Shown piece by piece: positions 1 to 7,268 of a stretch of DNA of 38,535 nt (positions are counted from its first letter, which is position 1; the number at the start of each line of letters is the position of its first letter). This DNA comes from Candidatus Nomurabacteria bacterium (GTDB lineage: Bacteria > Patescibacteriota > Minisyncoccia > Phycocordibacterales > UBA9973): the NCBI GenBank assembly GCA_029288725.1, contig JARIGS010000026.1, forward strand, positions 1 through 38,535. Reading direction: 5' to 3'. The notes beneath the pieces are model-generated. The model had not been told where the DNA came from, did no database searches, and was given only the letters and a program-made list of their open reading frames with translations. Made by a program: the position numbers and the translations under genes.

Positions 1-27
1 ATCCCGTAGGGATCGCGCTTTTGCGTT

Positions 28-59
28 CTATTGACAATAGAAAACTATGGTGTTATCAT
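28..59 (+). promoter_or_regulatory. Promoter of the DEAD-box helicase gene, with overlapping inverted repeat
   Basis: A perfect -35 TTGACA (31-36), a 17-bp spacer and a -10 TATCAT (54-59) predict a start near 66 and a leader of about 65 nt. The -35 lies inside the inverted repeat CTATTG-A-CAATAG (28-40), so a dimeric regulator could block it. This is one of the few promoters here that does not sit directly on the start codon. Confidence 0.6.
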
Positions 60-131
60 AGGAGCATTACTATACGTATTGTGTTATTGACTATCTGAGT
101 CTGAATGACACAGTAATAGAAAATAACAAAT

Positions 132-1430
132 ATGCATACAACAAACAGTCGGGGACCGCGTCCAGCACGCTCGTCTTCGTCAGGAGGCAATTATGCGCCT
201 CGTCGTAATTTTAATAGTACTTCGTCAGCTCCTCGCCGTAGTTTCGGTGGTGCTTCTTCCTCTGCAGGATATCGTGGAGGTTCCCGGGGTGGCTTTAGCG
301 GAGGACGCGGTAAGCGTTCATTCAAGGGCGATAGTATCGATACCTCTCGCTTCATTAATCGTGCAACAGCAGTAGAGGAAATAGTACATGTTGCAAAGCA
401 CACCTTTGCTGACTTCGACGTTCATCCTTCATTGCAGGCTAACCTCGATGCCAAGGGCTTCGTCCAGCCGTCACCGATTCAGGATCAGGCTATTCCTGTC
501 GCTTTGGAAGGAAAGGATGTGATCGGTATTGCCAATACTGGTACTGGTAAGACTGTGGCATTTCTTATTCCAATCATCAACAAGCTCGTCAGTGATCGTA
601 ATCACAAGGTCATGATCCTCACGCCAACTCGTGAGCTTGCCCAGCAAATCGAAACCGAGTTCCGTACCCTCACTCATGGCATGAAGCTGTGGAGTGTCTG
701 TGCTGTCGGTGGCCTACCGATCATGCGCCAGATTCGTTCATTGGAAATGGGTGTTCATATCGTTATCGGTACACCTGGACGCGTGAAGGATCTTATCTCA
801 CGCAACAAGATCACGATGTCACAGTACGGCACGATCGTGCTTGATGAGGCAGACCGTATGTTGGACATGGGATTCATCGATGATATGAAGGTCATTCTTG
901 GTGCAATGCCCAAGGAGCGCCAGACCCTGTTTTTCTCAGCGACATTCTCACCTGAAATCAAGGCACTGTGCGGACAATTCCTCACTGATCCAGTAACTGT
1001 TGCGATCAAGACTCGCGATACTGCTGCCAGTGTTGACCAGGATATTATCCGTGTTAGCCATGTCAGTGAAAAGATCGACAAGTTGCATGACTTGCTTGTG
1101 CAGCCCGAATTCAGAAAAGTTTTGATCTTCCGTGAGACCAAGCATCACACTGATGAATTGGCTCGTGAACTTCGCGGCCGTGGCTTTGCTGTCTCAGCAT
1201 TGCACGGTGACATGCGTTCCCGTGAGCGTTCCCGTGCCGTTGAAGCCCTAACCAAGGGTCAGATTCAGGCCGTGATCGCCACTGACGTTGCCGCTCGCGG
1301 TATTGATATCCCCGACATCAGTCATGTAATCAACTACGACACCCCGTCAACCTACGATACCTACGTTCACCGTATCGGCCGTACCGGCCGCGGTAACAAG
1401 AAGGGTGTTGCGCTGACATTTGTTCGATAA
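132..1430 (+). CDS. DEAD-box ATP-dependent RNA helicase with an N-terminal RG/S-rich tail
   Basis: This is a cytoplasmic RNA helicase that probably remodels structured RNA or assists ribosome assembly or RNA decay. All core motifs are present in order: Q motif (about 109-122), Walker A ANTGTGKT (134-141), PTRELAQQ (165-172), TPGR (214-217), DEAD (238-241), SAT, ATDVAARGID and HRIGRTGR. The first 70 residues are a disordered tail rich in Arg, Gly and Ser (RGGSRGGFSGGRG). In the common RhlE/CsdA-type enzymes such basic tails usually follow the core; here the protein ends just after motif VI. The ATG at 132 has no Shine-Dalgarno and the leader is about 65 nt. The next feature is a tRNA, so the gene is probably monocistronic. 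The family is certain; the specific RNA target is not. Confidence 0.95.
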   Translation: MHTTNSRGPRPARSSSSGGNYAPRRNFNSTSSAPRRSFGGASSSAGYRGGSRGGFSGGRGKRSFKGDSIDTSRFINRATAVEEIVHVAKHTFADFDVHPSLQANLDAKGFVQPSPIQDQAIPVALEGKDVIGIANTGTGKTVAFLIPIINKLVSDRNHKVMILTPTRELAQQIETEFRTLTHGMKLWSVCAVGGLPIMRQIRSLEMGVHIVIGTPGRVKDLISRNKITMSQYGTIVLDEADRMLDMGFIDDMKVILGAMPKERQTLFFSATFSPEIKALCGQFLTDPVTVAIKTRDTAASVDQDIIRVSHVSEKIDKLHDLLVQPEFRKVLIFRETKHHTDELARELRGRGFAVSALHGDMRSRERSRAVEALTKGQIQAVIATDVAARGIDIPDISHVINYDTPSTYDTYVHRIGRTGRGNKKGVALTFVR

Positions 1431-1438
1431 TGTGATAT

Positions 1439-1458
1439 CTTATAAAAGCTTTTATAAG
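1439..1458. repeat. 20-bp perfect palindrome between the helicase gene and tRNA-Thr
   Basis: CTTATAAAAGCTTTTATAAG is perfectly self-complementary and begins 8 nt after the helicase stop codon. It is AT-rich with only a short following T-tract, so it is a poor intrinsic terminator. It could be an RNA processing hairpin or a protein site. Confidence 0.4.
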
Positions 1459-1464
1459 CTTTTA

Positions 1465-1537
1465 GCCAATGTAGCTCAGTTGGTAGAGCACGCCCATGGT
1501 AAGGGCGAGGTCATCGGTTCAATCCCGATCATTGGCT
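1465..1537 (+). tRNA. tRNA-Thr (anticodon GGT)
   Basis: A full cloverleaf can be drawn. The acceptor GCCAATG pairs with CATTGGC. The D arm is GCTC/GAGC and the anticodon stem CGCCC/GGGCG has the loop ATGGTAA, giving GGT, which reads ACC and ACU. The T arm is ATCGG/CCGAT with loop TTCAATC. The discriminator base is T and the next bases are CCC, so the 3' CCA is not encoded and must be added. Confidence 0.93.
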
Positions 1538-1551
1538 CCCGAGGAAATACT

Positions 1552-1579
1552 TTGATTTTTTCTATTTTTACTGTATAAT
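1552..1579 (+). promoter_or_regulatory. typA promoter
   Basis: A consensus -10 TATAAT (1574-1579) is preceded at 16 bp by TTGATT (1552-1557). The -10 ends 11 nt before the typA ATG, so the transcript would have a leader of only about 4-5 nt. Confidence 0.6.
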
Positions 1580-1590
1580 CACGGCTCATT

Positions 1591-3387
1591 ATGGAAATCA
1601 GAAACATTGCAATCATTGCGCACGTTGACCACGGCAAAACCACTCTCACCGACAAAATGTTGGCTTTTTGTGGCGAGTTGATGGATGGCGGCTCAATGGA
1701 CTCAAACCAAATCGAACGCGAGCGCGGCATTACTATTTATGCAAAAAACACCGCGGTTAACTATAAGGGAACAAAGATCAACATCGTTGATACACCGGGT
1801 CACGCCGACTTCGGTTCAGAAGTGGAGCGTGTGCTTCGCTCAATCGACTCTGTCCTCCTCATTGTTGATGCCCAGGAAGGACCAATGCCGCAGACTCGCT
1901 TCGTCTTGAAGAAGTCTCTAGAACTTGGCCTGAAGCCAATCGTGGTTATTAACAAAATCGACAAGCCAGGATCAGATGTTTCCGCTACGCACGATGCTGT
2001 TTTTGAATTGTTCATGGAGCTTGGCGCAACAGACGAGCAGCTTGATTTCACCACGGTCTATGCAATCGGTCGCGATGGCGTAGCAATGACCAATCCTGAC
2101 GATGAGCGCAAGGATCTTACACCGCTTTTTGAAACTATTTTGGAAAAGGTTCCGGTTGCTGCAAACGACACGACCAAAACATTTCGTATGCAGGCATTTA
2201 ACCTGGCCTACGATAACTTCCTCGGTCGTCTCGCTGTCGGTCGCGTCTACGAAGGCGTGGTGAAGGCAGGTGATACCGTCTATGTGAAAAGTGAAGGGGC
2301 AGAAACACGCACCGCAAAAATCACCAAGCTCTTTACCTTCCACGGCTTTACCCGTGAAGAGGCAGCTGAAGCGCAAGCAGGGGATATCGTCATGCTTGCT
2401 GGTATTCCGGACATTTTCATCGGTGAAACTATCAGTACCGTAAAGGAAATGGAATTGCTTCCTGCTATCACTATCGATGAGCCGACTATCGTGCTCGACT
2501 TCCTCGTGAACAACTCACCATTTGCCGGTAAGGAAGGAAAGTTTGTGACCTCTCGTCAGATTCGCGAGCGTTTGGAACGCGAGCTTGAAGTGAACGTCGG
2601 CTTGAAGGTGGATTTCTCATCAGACGAAAATCGTATCGCCGAAGGCTTCAAGGTTTTTGGTCGCGGTGAAATGCACATTGCCGTATTGCTTGAAACCATG
2701 CGTCGCGAAGGCTATGAGATTCAAATTTCCCAGCCACAGGTTATCATCAAGGACGTTGATGGCGTGAAGAGTGAGCCGTTTGAAGAAGTGACGATCGATG
2801 CTCCAGCAGAACACCAGGGTGTGATCATTGAAAAGCTCGGCATGCGCGGCTTCATCATGGCTGACATGAACTTGAAGCACAATACTGTTCGTATGGTATT
2901 CACCGGTCCGACTCGTGGCTTGCTCGGCTACCGTAACCAGTTCCTCGTTGATACTAAGGGTGAAGGCATCATGTCCTCACGTGTGCTTGGCTTCCGTCCA
3001 TATGCCGGTGAGATCACCCGCCGTCAGGTTGGATCAATGATCTCCATGGAATCAGGCAAGGCATTGGCCTTTGCGTTGTGGGGCTTGCAGGATCGTGGGG
3101 TGCTTTACATTGCACCAAACACTGAAGTCTATGAGGGTATGGTTATTGGTAATACCTCAAAGGGTGAGGAAATGACCGTGAACCCAACCAAGGGTAAGCA
3201 GCTTACGAACATGCGCGCTTCTGGTTCTGATGAAGCGGTGAACGTTATTCCAGCCTGGACGATGTCGATTGAACGCGGCTTGGAAGTGATGACCGATGAT
3301 GAATTCCTCGAAGTCACCCCGTTGTCAGTTCGCTTGCGCAAGCAATACCTGACCGAGACCGACCGCTCAAAGTCACGAAGAAAATAA
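1591..3387 (+). CDS. typA: Ribosome-associated translational GTPase BipA/TypA
   Basis: BipA/TypA is an EF-G-like GTPase that binds the ribosome and supports 50S assembly and stress adaptation. The 598-aa length is normal for the family. The GTPase motifs are AHVDHGKT (10-17), the switch I sequence RERGITI, DTPGH (67-71) and NKID (121-124). Domain II, the EF-G-like domains III and V ([21 protein letters not shown]) and the BipA-specific C-terminal domain follow. The start is fixed by the family N terminus [18 protein letters not shown]. A nearly leaderless promoter precedes the gene and a strong terminator follows, so it is monocistronic. Confidence 0.97.
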   Translation: MEIRNIAIIAHVDHGKTTLTDKMLAFCGELMDGGSMDSNQIERERGITIYAKNTAVNYKGTKINIVDTPGHADFGSEVERVLRSIDSVLLIVDAQEGPMPQTRFVLKKSLELGLKPIVVINKIDKPGSDVSATHDAVFELFMELGATDEQLDFTTVYAIGRDGVAMTNPDDERKDLTPLFETILEKVPVAANDTTKTFRMQAFNLAYDNFLGRLAVGRVYEGVVKAGDTVYVKSEGAETRTAKITKLFTFHGFTREEAAEAQAGDIVMLAGIPDIFIGETISTVKEMELLPAITIDEPTIVLDFLVNNSPFAGKEGKFVTSRQIRERLERELEVNVGLKVDFSSDENRIAEGFKVFGRGEMHIAVLLETMRREGYEIQISQPQVIIKDVDGVKSEPFEEVTIDAPAEHQGVIIEKLGMRGFIMADMNLKHNTVRMVFTGPTRGLLGYRNQFLVDTKGEGIMSSRVLGFRPYAGEITRRQVGSMISMESGKALAFALWGLQDRGVLYIAPNTEVYEGMVIGNTSKGEEMTVNPTKGKQLTNMRASGSDEAVNVIPAWTMSIERGLEVMTDDEFLEVTPLSVRLRKQYLTETDRSKSRRK

Positions 3388-3391
3388 CTAT

Positions 3392-3427
3392 AAAAGACCC
3401 CCAAAGAATTCTTTGGGGGTCTTTTAT
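3392..3427 (+). terminator. Intrinsic terminator of typA
   Basis: A 15-bp perfect stem AAAAGACCCCCAAAG / CTTTGGGGGTCTTTT surrounds the loop AATT and runs into TTTTATT. It begins 4 nt after the typA stop codon. Confidence 0.9.
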
Positions 3428-3475
3428 TAATTCTTATATTTTTATTGATATTCAATTATCTATTATGATTGTCTT

Positions 3476-3600
3476 TTAGAAATTAAGAACACCCTTAGAC
3501 ATGGTGATCTAAGGGTGTTCGGATCCTTACGGACATTGTTCTGCTTTTCTATTTCAAGAAAGCATACGGTCCCACTTGCTTAGTGGTTCCTCGGGGACCA
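3476..3600 (+). ncRNA. Candidate structured RNA between typA and the methyltransferase gene
   Basis: This stretch has no plausible ORF but holds two stems. The first is a 13-bp perfect hairpin GAACACCCTTAGA / TCTAAGGGTGTTC (3487-3520) with an 8-nt loop. The second is GGTCCC / GGGACC (3568-3599), which encloses CCACT / AGTGG. Neither is followed by a T-tract on the plus strand, so they do not look like terminators of typA. A possible TATGAT -10 lies at 3464-3469. The downstream gene has its own promoter at 3648, so this could be an independent small RNA. I recognise no known RNA family. Confidence 0.3.
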
Positions 3601-3647
3601 AGAGGTCATGCTGGTATGCTAACAAAGTTTCATTTTAAGGTCAAGAA

Positions 3648-3656
3648 TGGTAGTAT
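3648..3656 (+). promoter_or_regulatory. Extended -10 promoter of the methyltransferase gene
   Basis: TGGTAGTAT is an extended -10 (TGn + TAGTAT). It ends 7 nt before the ATG at 3664 and predicts a leaderless transcript. It argues for 3664 over the upstream GTG at 3583 in the ORF track. Confidence 0.45.
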
Positions 3657-3663
3657 GGCTTTT

Positions 3664-4371
3664 ATGAACGAAAAGCGCCTCAAAGAATTTTGGAACAAGG
3701 AATACCGAGATCCGGGGATTTTTCAGTTGTCGGATGAGGCAAGCAGTGACCTGCAGAAGTTCACGCGCTGGCTGCAAAAGGAATACGGCAAGGACGTCCT
3801 TCGCCCCGACATTACGGTGCTTGATGCCGGCTGTGGCAATGGCCGCAATTTGCTGTGGCTGAATGAAGAGTTTCGTGTTAATGGTTTTGGCTATGACATT
3901 TCGGAGGTGGCGATCAAGCAGGCTACCGACAATGCGGCGGCGCAGAAATGGGGAAGTAAACTGACATTCAAGGTTCATTCGATTGCCTTACCAATTCCGC
4001 TCCCTGACGAATCGGTGGATATTGTACTCGATATGATGGCATCGCACTTCCTGAAGGAAAAGGAACGCGCGATCTATTTCAGCGAAGTGGCGCGCGTGCT
4101 GAAACCGCAGGGCGTACTCTTCTTTAAGTCGTTTTATGTTGAAGGTGACCGTCATGCCAAGGATTTGGTAAAAAACGAAAGTGCCGGTGAGCACAATGCC
4201 TACATCCATCCCAAGCTCGGAGTGTATGAGTACGTCTGGGACGATGCCTCAATTGAGGAAACCTTTGGCAAGGACTTTATCCTTCAGCGCAAGGAACCAT
4301 CCTACAAGCACAACATTCGCGGCAAGCCAAATAAGCGCCGTTCAGTAGTCTGTTATTTTGAAAAGAAATAG
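3664..4371 (+). CDS. Class I SAM-dependent methyltransferase
   Basis: This 235-aa Rossmann-fold methyltransferase has a SAM-binding motif I VLDAGCGNGRNLLWL, an acidic motif II in GYDISEVAIKQA, motif IV VDIVLDMMASHFL and post-motif EVARVLKPQGVLFF. It resembles the Methyltransf_11/25 group, which covers small molecules, lipids, RNA and protein, so the substrate cannot be read from the sequence. The C-terminal basic stretch (RGKPNKRRS) would allow contact with nucleic acid, but this is speculative. I start it at ATG 3664 (MNEKRLKEFWNKEY) because an extended -10 ends 7 nt upstream. The track's GTG at 3583 would add 27 residues coded by a hairpin-rich intergenic stretch. tRNA-Thr(CGU) follows 18 nt after the stop codon. 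Confidence 0.85.
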   Translation: MNEKRLKEFWNKEYRDPGIFQLSDEASSDLQKFTRWLQKEYGKDVLRPDITVLDAGCGNGRNLLWLNEEFRVNGFGYDISEVAIKQATDNAAAQKWGSKLTFKVHSIALPIPLPDESVDIVLDMMASHFLKEKERAIYFSEVARVLKPQGVLFFKSFYVEGDRHAKDLVKNESAGEHNAYIHPKLGVYEYVWDDASIEETFGKDFILQRKEPSYKHNIRGKPNKRRSVVCYFEKK

Positions 4372-4389
4372 GATATCATGAATCCTATT

Positions 4390-4465
4390 GCCAACGTAGC
4401 TTAGCAGGTAGAGCAGCGGTATCGTAAACCGCAGGTCGCCGGTTCAATTCCGGCCGTTGGCTCCA
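4390..4465 (+). tRNA. tRNA-Thr (anticodon CGT)
   Basis: Acceptor GCCAACG pairs with CGTTGGC. The D arm is GCTT/GAGC. The anticodon stem GCGGT/ACCGC holds loop ATCGTAA, giving CGT, which reads ACG. The T arm is GCCGG/CCGGC with loop TTCAATT, and the discriminator is T. Unlike the other two tRNAs in the window, the 3' CCA is encoded (4463-4465). It is a close paralogue of the GGT isoacceptor 2.9 kb upstream. Confidence 0.93.
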
Positions 4466-4492
4466 ACAAAAATATCCCCGCAAGGGGATATT
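4466..4492 (-). terminator. Intrinsic terminator of the minus-strand gene ending at 4499
   Basis: The stem AATATCCCC / GGGGATATT with a four-base loop (4471-4492) is followed on the minus strand by TTTTTG. No T-tract follows it on the plus strand, so it serves the minus-strand gene and supports that gene being real. Confidence 0.75.
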
Positions 4493-4498
4493 CTGGAT

Positions 4499-4963
4499 TC
4501 AGCACAGTTGTTCGGGTGCAGCTTTGTGGCATGTTCGTAAGTATGCCAACCCTTCTGGGCTTAACACTCTCGAGTTACTGTAATATCCCAGGTGTAAGTG
4601 TTCAGGATTGGTGACGATGCGGACTTCATGCAAGCCAGTCTCGAATATTTTTCTTTCTAGTAATACATGGGTATATTGAAAATCCGAAATAATCGCATTG
4701 CTCACCTGAATAGAGGAAAAATCCTTTAGTTTTTGTGAGCAGTGTTTTTCTACCACTGTTTCAGCATCATCCTGTCGAAATAAAATAATGTCTTGAGCGG
4801 TTGCGATATCTTCGTTCCTGATAAAACCCAAGCATACATACGTTCGATAGGGCTGATCTTTGTTGTACCTAAAGATTTCAGCTACCATCTTTTGAGTTGC
4901 TTCAATAATACTTTCTGAGCAGTATTCGTTAATACCGTCAGACGTGAGATAGTGTTGTGCCAT
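4499..4963 (-). CDS. Hypothetical protein (154 aa)
   Basis: I do not recognise the family. The protein is soluble, with no membrane segment, and looks mixed alpha/beta (IIEATQKMVAEIF, then IQVSNAIISDFQYTHVLLERKIF, VRIVTNPEHLHLGYYS). It ends in TGA and is followed 6 nt later by a terminator that works only on this strand, which is good support for a real gene. The track's start at 5104 would run into the prfB coding region. I prefer the ATG at 4963 (MAQHYLTSDG), which leaves about 90 bp for divergent promoters. The in-frame stretch just upstream ([12 protein letters not shown]) is also protein-like, so a start near 5050 at a TTG remains possible. Confidence 0.6.
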   Translation of the reverse strand: MAQHYLTSDGINEYCSESIIEATQKMVAEIFRYNKDQPYRTYVCLGFIRNEDIATAQDIILFRQDDAETVVEKHCSQKLKDFSSIQVSNAIISDFQYTHVLLERKIFETGLHEVRIVTNPEHLHLGYYSNSRVLSPEGLAYLRTCHKAAPEQLC

Positions 4964-5035
4964 TGCGTAAAGAATTTTTTGACAGTATCCGATATTTTGG
5001 CGGTGAAGTAAAGGGTCTGCAAAATGCCAATTTTT

Positions 5036-5044
5036 TGCTACAGT
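5036..5044 (+). promoter_or_regulatory. Extended -10 promoter of prfB
   Basis: TGCTACAGT (TGn + TACAGT) ends 10 nt before the prfB ATG, which predicts a leader of about 4 nt. No usable Shine-Dalgarno lies between them; AAAGGA is only 2 nt from the start codon. Confidence 0.5.
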
Positions 5045-5054
5045 ACAAAGGATA

Positions 5055-5936
5055 ATGAACAAGGAAGCGATACAGGAACGGATACAGGCTATCGAAACCG
5101 CCATGATGCAGGGGGATTTTTGGCAGGATAAGAATAAGGCTCAGGCTCAGATCAGGGAATTGCAGGAGCTGAAGGATTCGCTCGAAGGATTGGGCAAGTA
5201 TGACAAGGGCAATGCCGTGATGACGATTTTTGCCGGTGCCGGCGGTGACGATGCCGAGGATTTTGTTGGCATGCTGTTCACGATGTACATGCGCTATGCC
5301 GAGAAACAAGGCTGGCACCTGTCCTCAATGGAACAACACGCTAATGATCATGGTGGCTACCGTAACATTACGTTCGCGATAGAAGGCAAGCGTGCGTATG
5401 GAACATTAAAAAACGAATCCGGTGTCCATCGCCTCGTGCGTATCTCACCGTTCAATGCCAATGGCAAGCGTCAGACGTCATTTGCGATGGTGGAAGTTAT
5501 TCCAGAATTTTCGAAAGGGGATACTGAAATTGTTATTCCCGACAATGAATTGGAATACTCCTTTGCCCGCGCTGGGGGTCCTGGTGGTCAGAATGTGAAT
5601 AAGCGAGAGACTGCTGTTCGTGTCGTGCACCTCCCCACAGGCTTGTCTGTCCATGCTACCAACGAACGCAGTCAGGAACAGAATAAGGAAAAGGCATTGG
5701 AATTGTTGAAAGGAAAACTCTACAAGCGACAGGAGGAAGAACGCAAAGCGTCAGAACATGGCATGCAGATTTCCAAAACCACCGACAACGAATGGGGAAG
5801 CCAAATGCGCTCATACGTATTGCATCCGTACAAACAGGTGAAAGACCACCGCACCGGCGTCGAAGTTAACAATGCCGAGGCGGTACTGGAGCGTGGCGAT
5901 ATTGAACCGTTTCTTGAGGCTGAACAAGGCCTGTAA
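5055..5936 (+). CDS. prfB: Peptide chain release factor 2 with a shortened N-terminal domain
   Basis: RF2 recognises UAA and UGA stop codons and triggers peptide release. The codon-recognition tripeptide is SPF (131-133), which marks RF2 rather than RF1. The catalytic loop is [10 protein letters not shown] with GGQ at 177-179. At 293 aa it is about 70 residues shorter than typical RF2 (E. coli, 365 aa). The missing part is in domain 1: only about 48 residues precede the conserved core beginning near [22 protein letters not shown]. The autoregulatory in-frame UGA frameshift site found near codon 25 of many prfB genes is absent, as the gene reads straight through. UGA stops are used in this window (for example at 25286), so RF2 has work to do. 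Confidence 0.95.
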   Translation: MNKEAIQERIQAIETAMMQGDFWQDKNKAQAQIRELQELKDSLEGLGKYDKGNAVMTIFAGAGGDDAEDFVGMLFTMYMRYAEKQGWHLSSMEQHANDHGGYRNITFAIEGKRAYGTLKNESGVHRLVRISPFNANGKRQTSFAMVEVIPEFSKGDTEIVIPDNELEYSFARAGGPGGQNVNKRETAVRVVHLPTGLSVHATNERSQEQNKEKALELLKGKLYKRQEEERKASEHGMQISKTTDNEWGSQMRSYVLHPYKQVKDHRTGVEVNNAEAVLERGDIEPFLEAEQGL

Positions 5937-5954
5937 TAAGAGCCCTTTTGTCTA

Positions 5955-5983
5955 TTGACTTTTTATAAAAAATGTGATATGAT
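5955..5983 (+). promoter_or_regulatory. Strong promoter upstream of the structured leader
   Basis: TTGACT (5955-5960), a 17-bp spacer and TATGAT (5978-5983) with an upstream TGA extension form a near-consensus promoter. It predicts a start near 5990 and a leader of about 84 nt, unusually long for this window. Confidence 0.75.
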
Positions 5984-6006
5984 TTAATTAAGAAATGCTC
6001 ATTCAC

Positions 6007-6065
6007 AGGAGTTTTGGTTGTTTCCAGAATGCTTCGCTTCGGAGCCTTGCGGTAACAATCAAAAC
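6007..6065 (+). promoter_or_regulatory. Structured 5' leader with possible 13-codon leader ORF
   Basis: GTTTTGGTTGTT (6011-6022) pairs with AACAATCAAAAC (6054-6065), 12 bp with one G-U. An inner hairpin GCTTCG-CTT-CGGAGC lies between. An AGGAG (6007-6011) sits just before the stem. A short frame runs from TTG 6014 through ATG 6029 (MLRFGALR) to TAA at 6053-6055. It could be a leader peptide or attenuator, or a protein-binding RNA. I do not recognise a known riboswitch. Confidence 0.4.
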
Positions 6066-6073
6066 TTAAAAAC

Positions 6074-6481
6074 ATGAAAACAGTTGTTGTTATAAACATC
6101 CCTCAACTTTTTGGTAACGGTAAAAGAAAAATTAACATGCTTGTGTATGAGAATAAACAGCATACTAATGATGAATCATCCATAATCCGCGATCTGATGG
6201 GTGGTGATTTTATGGGAACCTTCAGGTACGATCTTGCCAACCTGGATCAAATTAAAATTCTGATGGCGGAAAATGTGCAAGATGTATTGGATCGCGCAAA
6301 ACAACATACCGCGGAAACCGGCATAGTGTTTGAAAACCAGGCCGGCCAGTTTATGCTGTTGAACACACAATCAAGGGAAGATCTTGAGAACGTGATACGT
6401 AGCATCGTTGGTGACGCTCAGTTCAGGGTAGCTTCAGACAAATATGGTTTAATGAAGTGCGTGCCCACGTTATCTGCTTAA
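6074..6481 (+). CDS. Hypothetical protein (135 aa) behind a structured leader
   Basis: The family is not recognised. The product is a small soluble protein with a basic N terminus (GNGKRKI), a helical middle (NLDQIKILMAENVQDVLDRAKQH) and a C-terminal region like a small alpha/beta fold (GIVFENQAGQFMLLNTQSREDLENVIRSIV). The gene is bounded by its own near-consensus promoter with a long structured leader and by a strong terminator, so it is a single-gene unit, probably well expressed and regulated after initiation. The ATG at 6074 has no nearby Shine-Dalgarno; an internal start at 6137 (MLVYENKQ) is possible. Confidence 0.7.
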   Translation: MKTVVVINIPQLFGNGKRKINMLVYENKQHTNDESSIIRDLMGGDFMGTFRYDLANLDQIKILMAENVQDVLDRAKQHTAETGIVFENQAGQFMLLNTQSREDLENVIRSIVGDAQFRVASDKYGLMKCVPTLSA

Positions 6482-6502
6482 AATGTTTTCTCAAAACCAA
6501 GA

Positions 6503-6540
6503 CCCCTCATCTATCGTTTTATAGTGAGGGGCTTTTTTAT
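6503..6540 (+). terminator. Intrinsic terminator
   Basis: CCCCTCA / TGAGGGG, extended by CTAT / ATAG after a bulge, is followed by CTTTTTTATTT. It separates the 135-aa gene from ftsE. Confidence 0.88.
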
Positions 6541-6556
6541 TTCACGCTCAACAATA

Positions 6557-6565
6557 TGCTATACT
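6557..6565 (+). promoter_or_regulatory. Extended -10 promoter of ftsEX
   Basis: TGCTATACT (TGn + TATACT) ends 11 nt before the ftsE ATG, predicting a leader of about 5 nt. No convincing -35 is seen, which is normal for extended -10 promoters. Confidence 0.6.
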
Positions 6566-6576
6566 GATAATTCGTT

Positions 6577-7257
6577 ATGATTAAGTTTGTAAATGTTTCA
6601 AAAGTCTATCCAAACGGTTCCGTGGCATTGGAAAATGTGAATTTGGAAATAGGAAAGGGTGAATTTGTGACTATTGTCGGTCCGTCCGGTGCTGGCAAGA
6701 CCACGCTTAATAAGCTCATGCTTGATGAGGAACGACCAACTGAAGGGACGGTTCTGTTTGAAAATGTCGACATCAATACCTTCAGTCGCAGTCAGATCAC
6801 CGCGCTTCGTCGCCGCATCGGTACGGTCTTCCAGGAATTCCGTCTTCTGCCAAATAAGACCGCTTATGAAAACATTGCCTTCGCAATGGAAGCCGCTGGC
6901 AAAAGCGATGAGGAAATTGTTTCCGACGTGCCGCACGTTCTCCAGCTTGTTGATATGGCTGATCGCATGTTTCACTTTCCGAATCAGTTGTCTGGTGGAG
7001 AAAAGCAGCGCCTGGCCATTGCCCGCGCCATCATCAATCAGCCGGAAGTATTGATCGCCGATGAGCCAACCGGCAATCTCGACTCTCGCAATACTGCGGA
7101 AGTGATTGAAATTTTGAAGAAGATCAATGACCTTGGTACGACCGTTATTCTTACCACCCATGATCCACAGCTGATCAAGGCCGTGGGGCAGCGCATTATC
7201 AGCATGGAACGTGGCCGCGTCGTAGGGGATGACCAACGGGCTGCAACGGTCATATAA
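6577..7257 (+). CDS. ftsE: Cell-division ATP-binding protein FtsE
   Basis: FtsE is the ATPase of the FtsEX complex, which couples division to activation of peptidoglycan hydrolases. The 226-aa length is typical. It has Walker A GPSGAGKT (35-42), Q-loop FQEFRLL, signature LSGGEKQR (138-145), Walker B VLIADEP (158-164), D-loop NLD and H-loop TTHD. The residues after Walker A are TTLNKLM where many FtsE have TTLLKLI, a mild deviation. ftsX follows after 11 nt, so the two are co-transcribed. Confidence 0.96.
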   Translation: MIKFVNVSKVYPNGSVALENVNLEIGKGEFVTIVGPSGAGKTTLNKLMLDEERPTEGTVLFENVDINTFSRSQITALRRRIGTVFQEFRLLPNKTAYENIAFAMEAAGKSDEEIVSDVPHVLQLVDMADRMFHFPNQLSGGEKQRLAIARAIINQPEVLIADEPTGNLDSRNTAEVIEILKKINDLGTTVILTTHDPQLIKAVGQRIISMERGRVVGDDQRAATVI

Positions 7258-7268
7258 TACGGTATACT

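Noticed and set aside
1476-1730. Minus-strand ORF of 84 aa across tRNA-Thr and the start of typA
   Set aside because: It reads through a tRNA gene and the antisense of typA, and has no supporting signals.
6598-7236. Minus-strand ORF of 212 aa across ftsE
   Set aside because: It is an antisense shadow of a well-conserved gene, with no promoter or coding pattern of its own.
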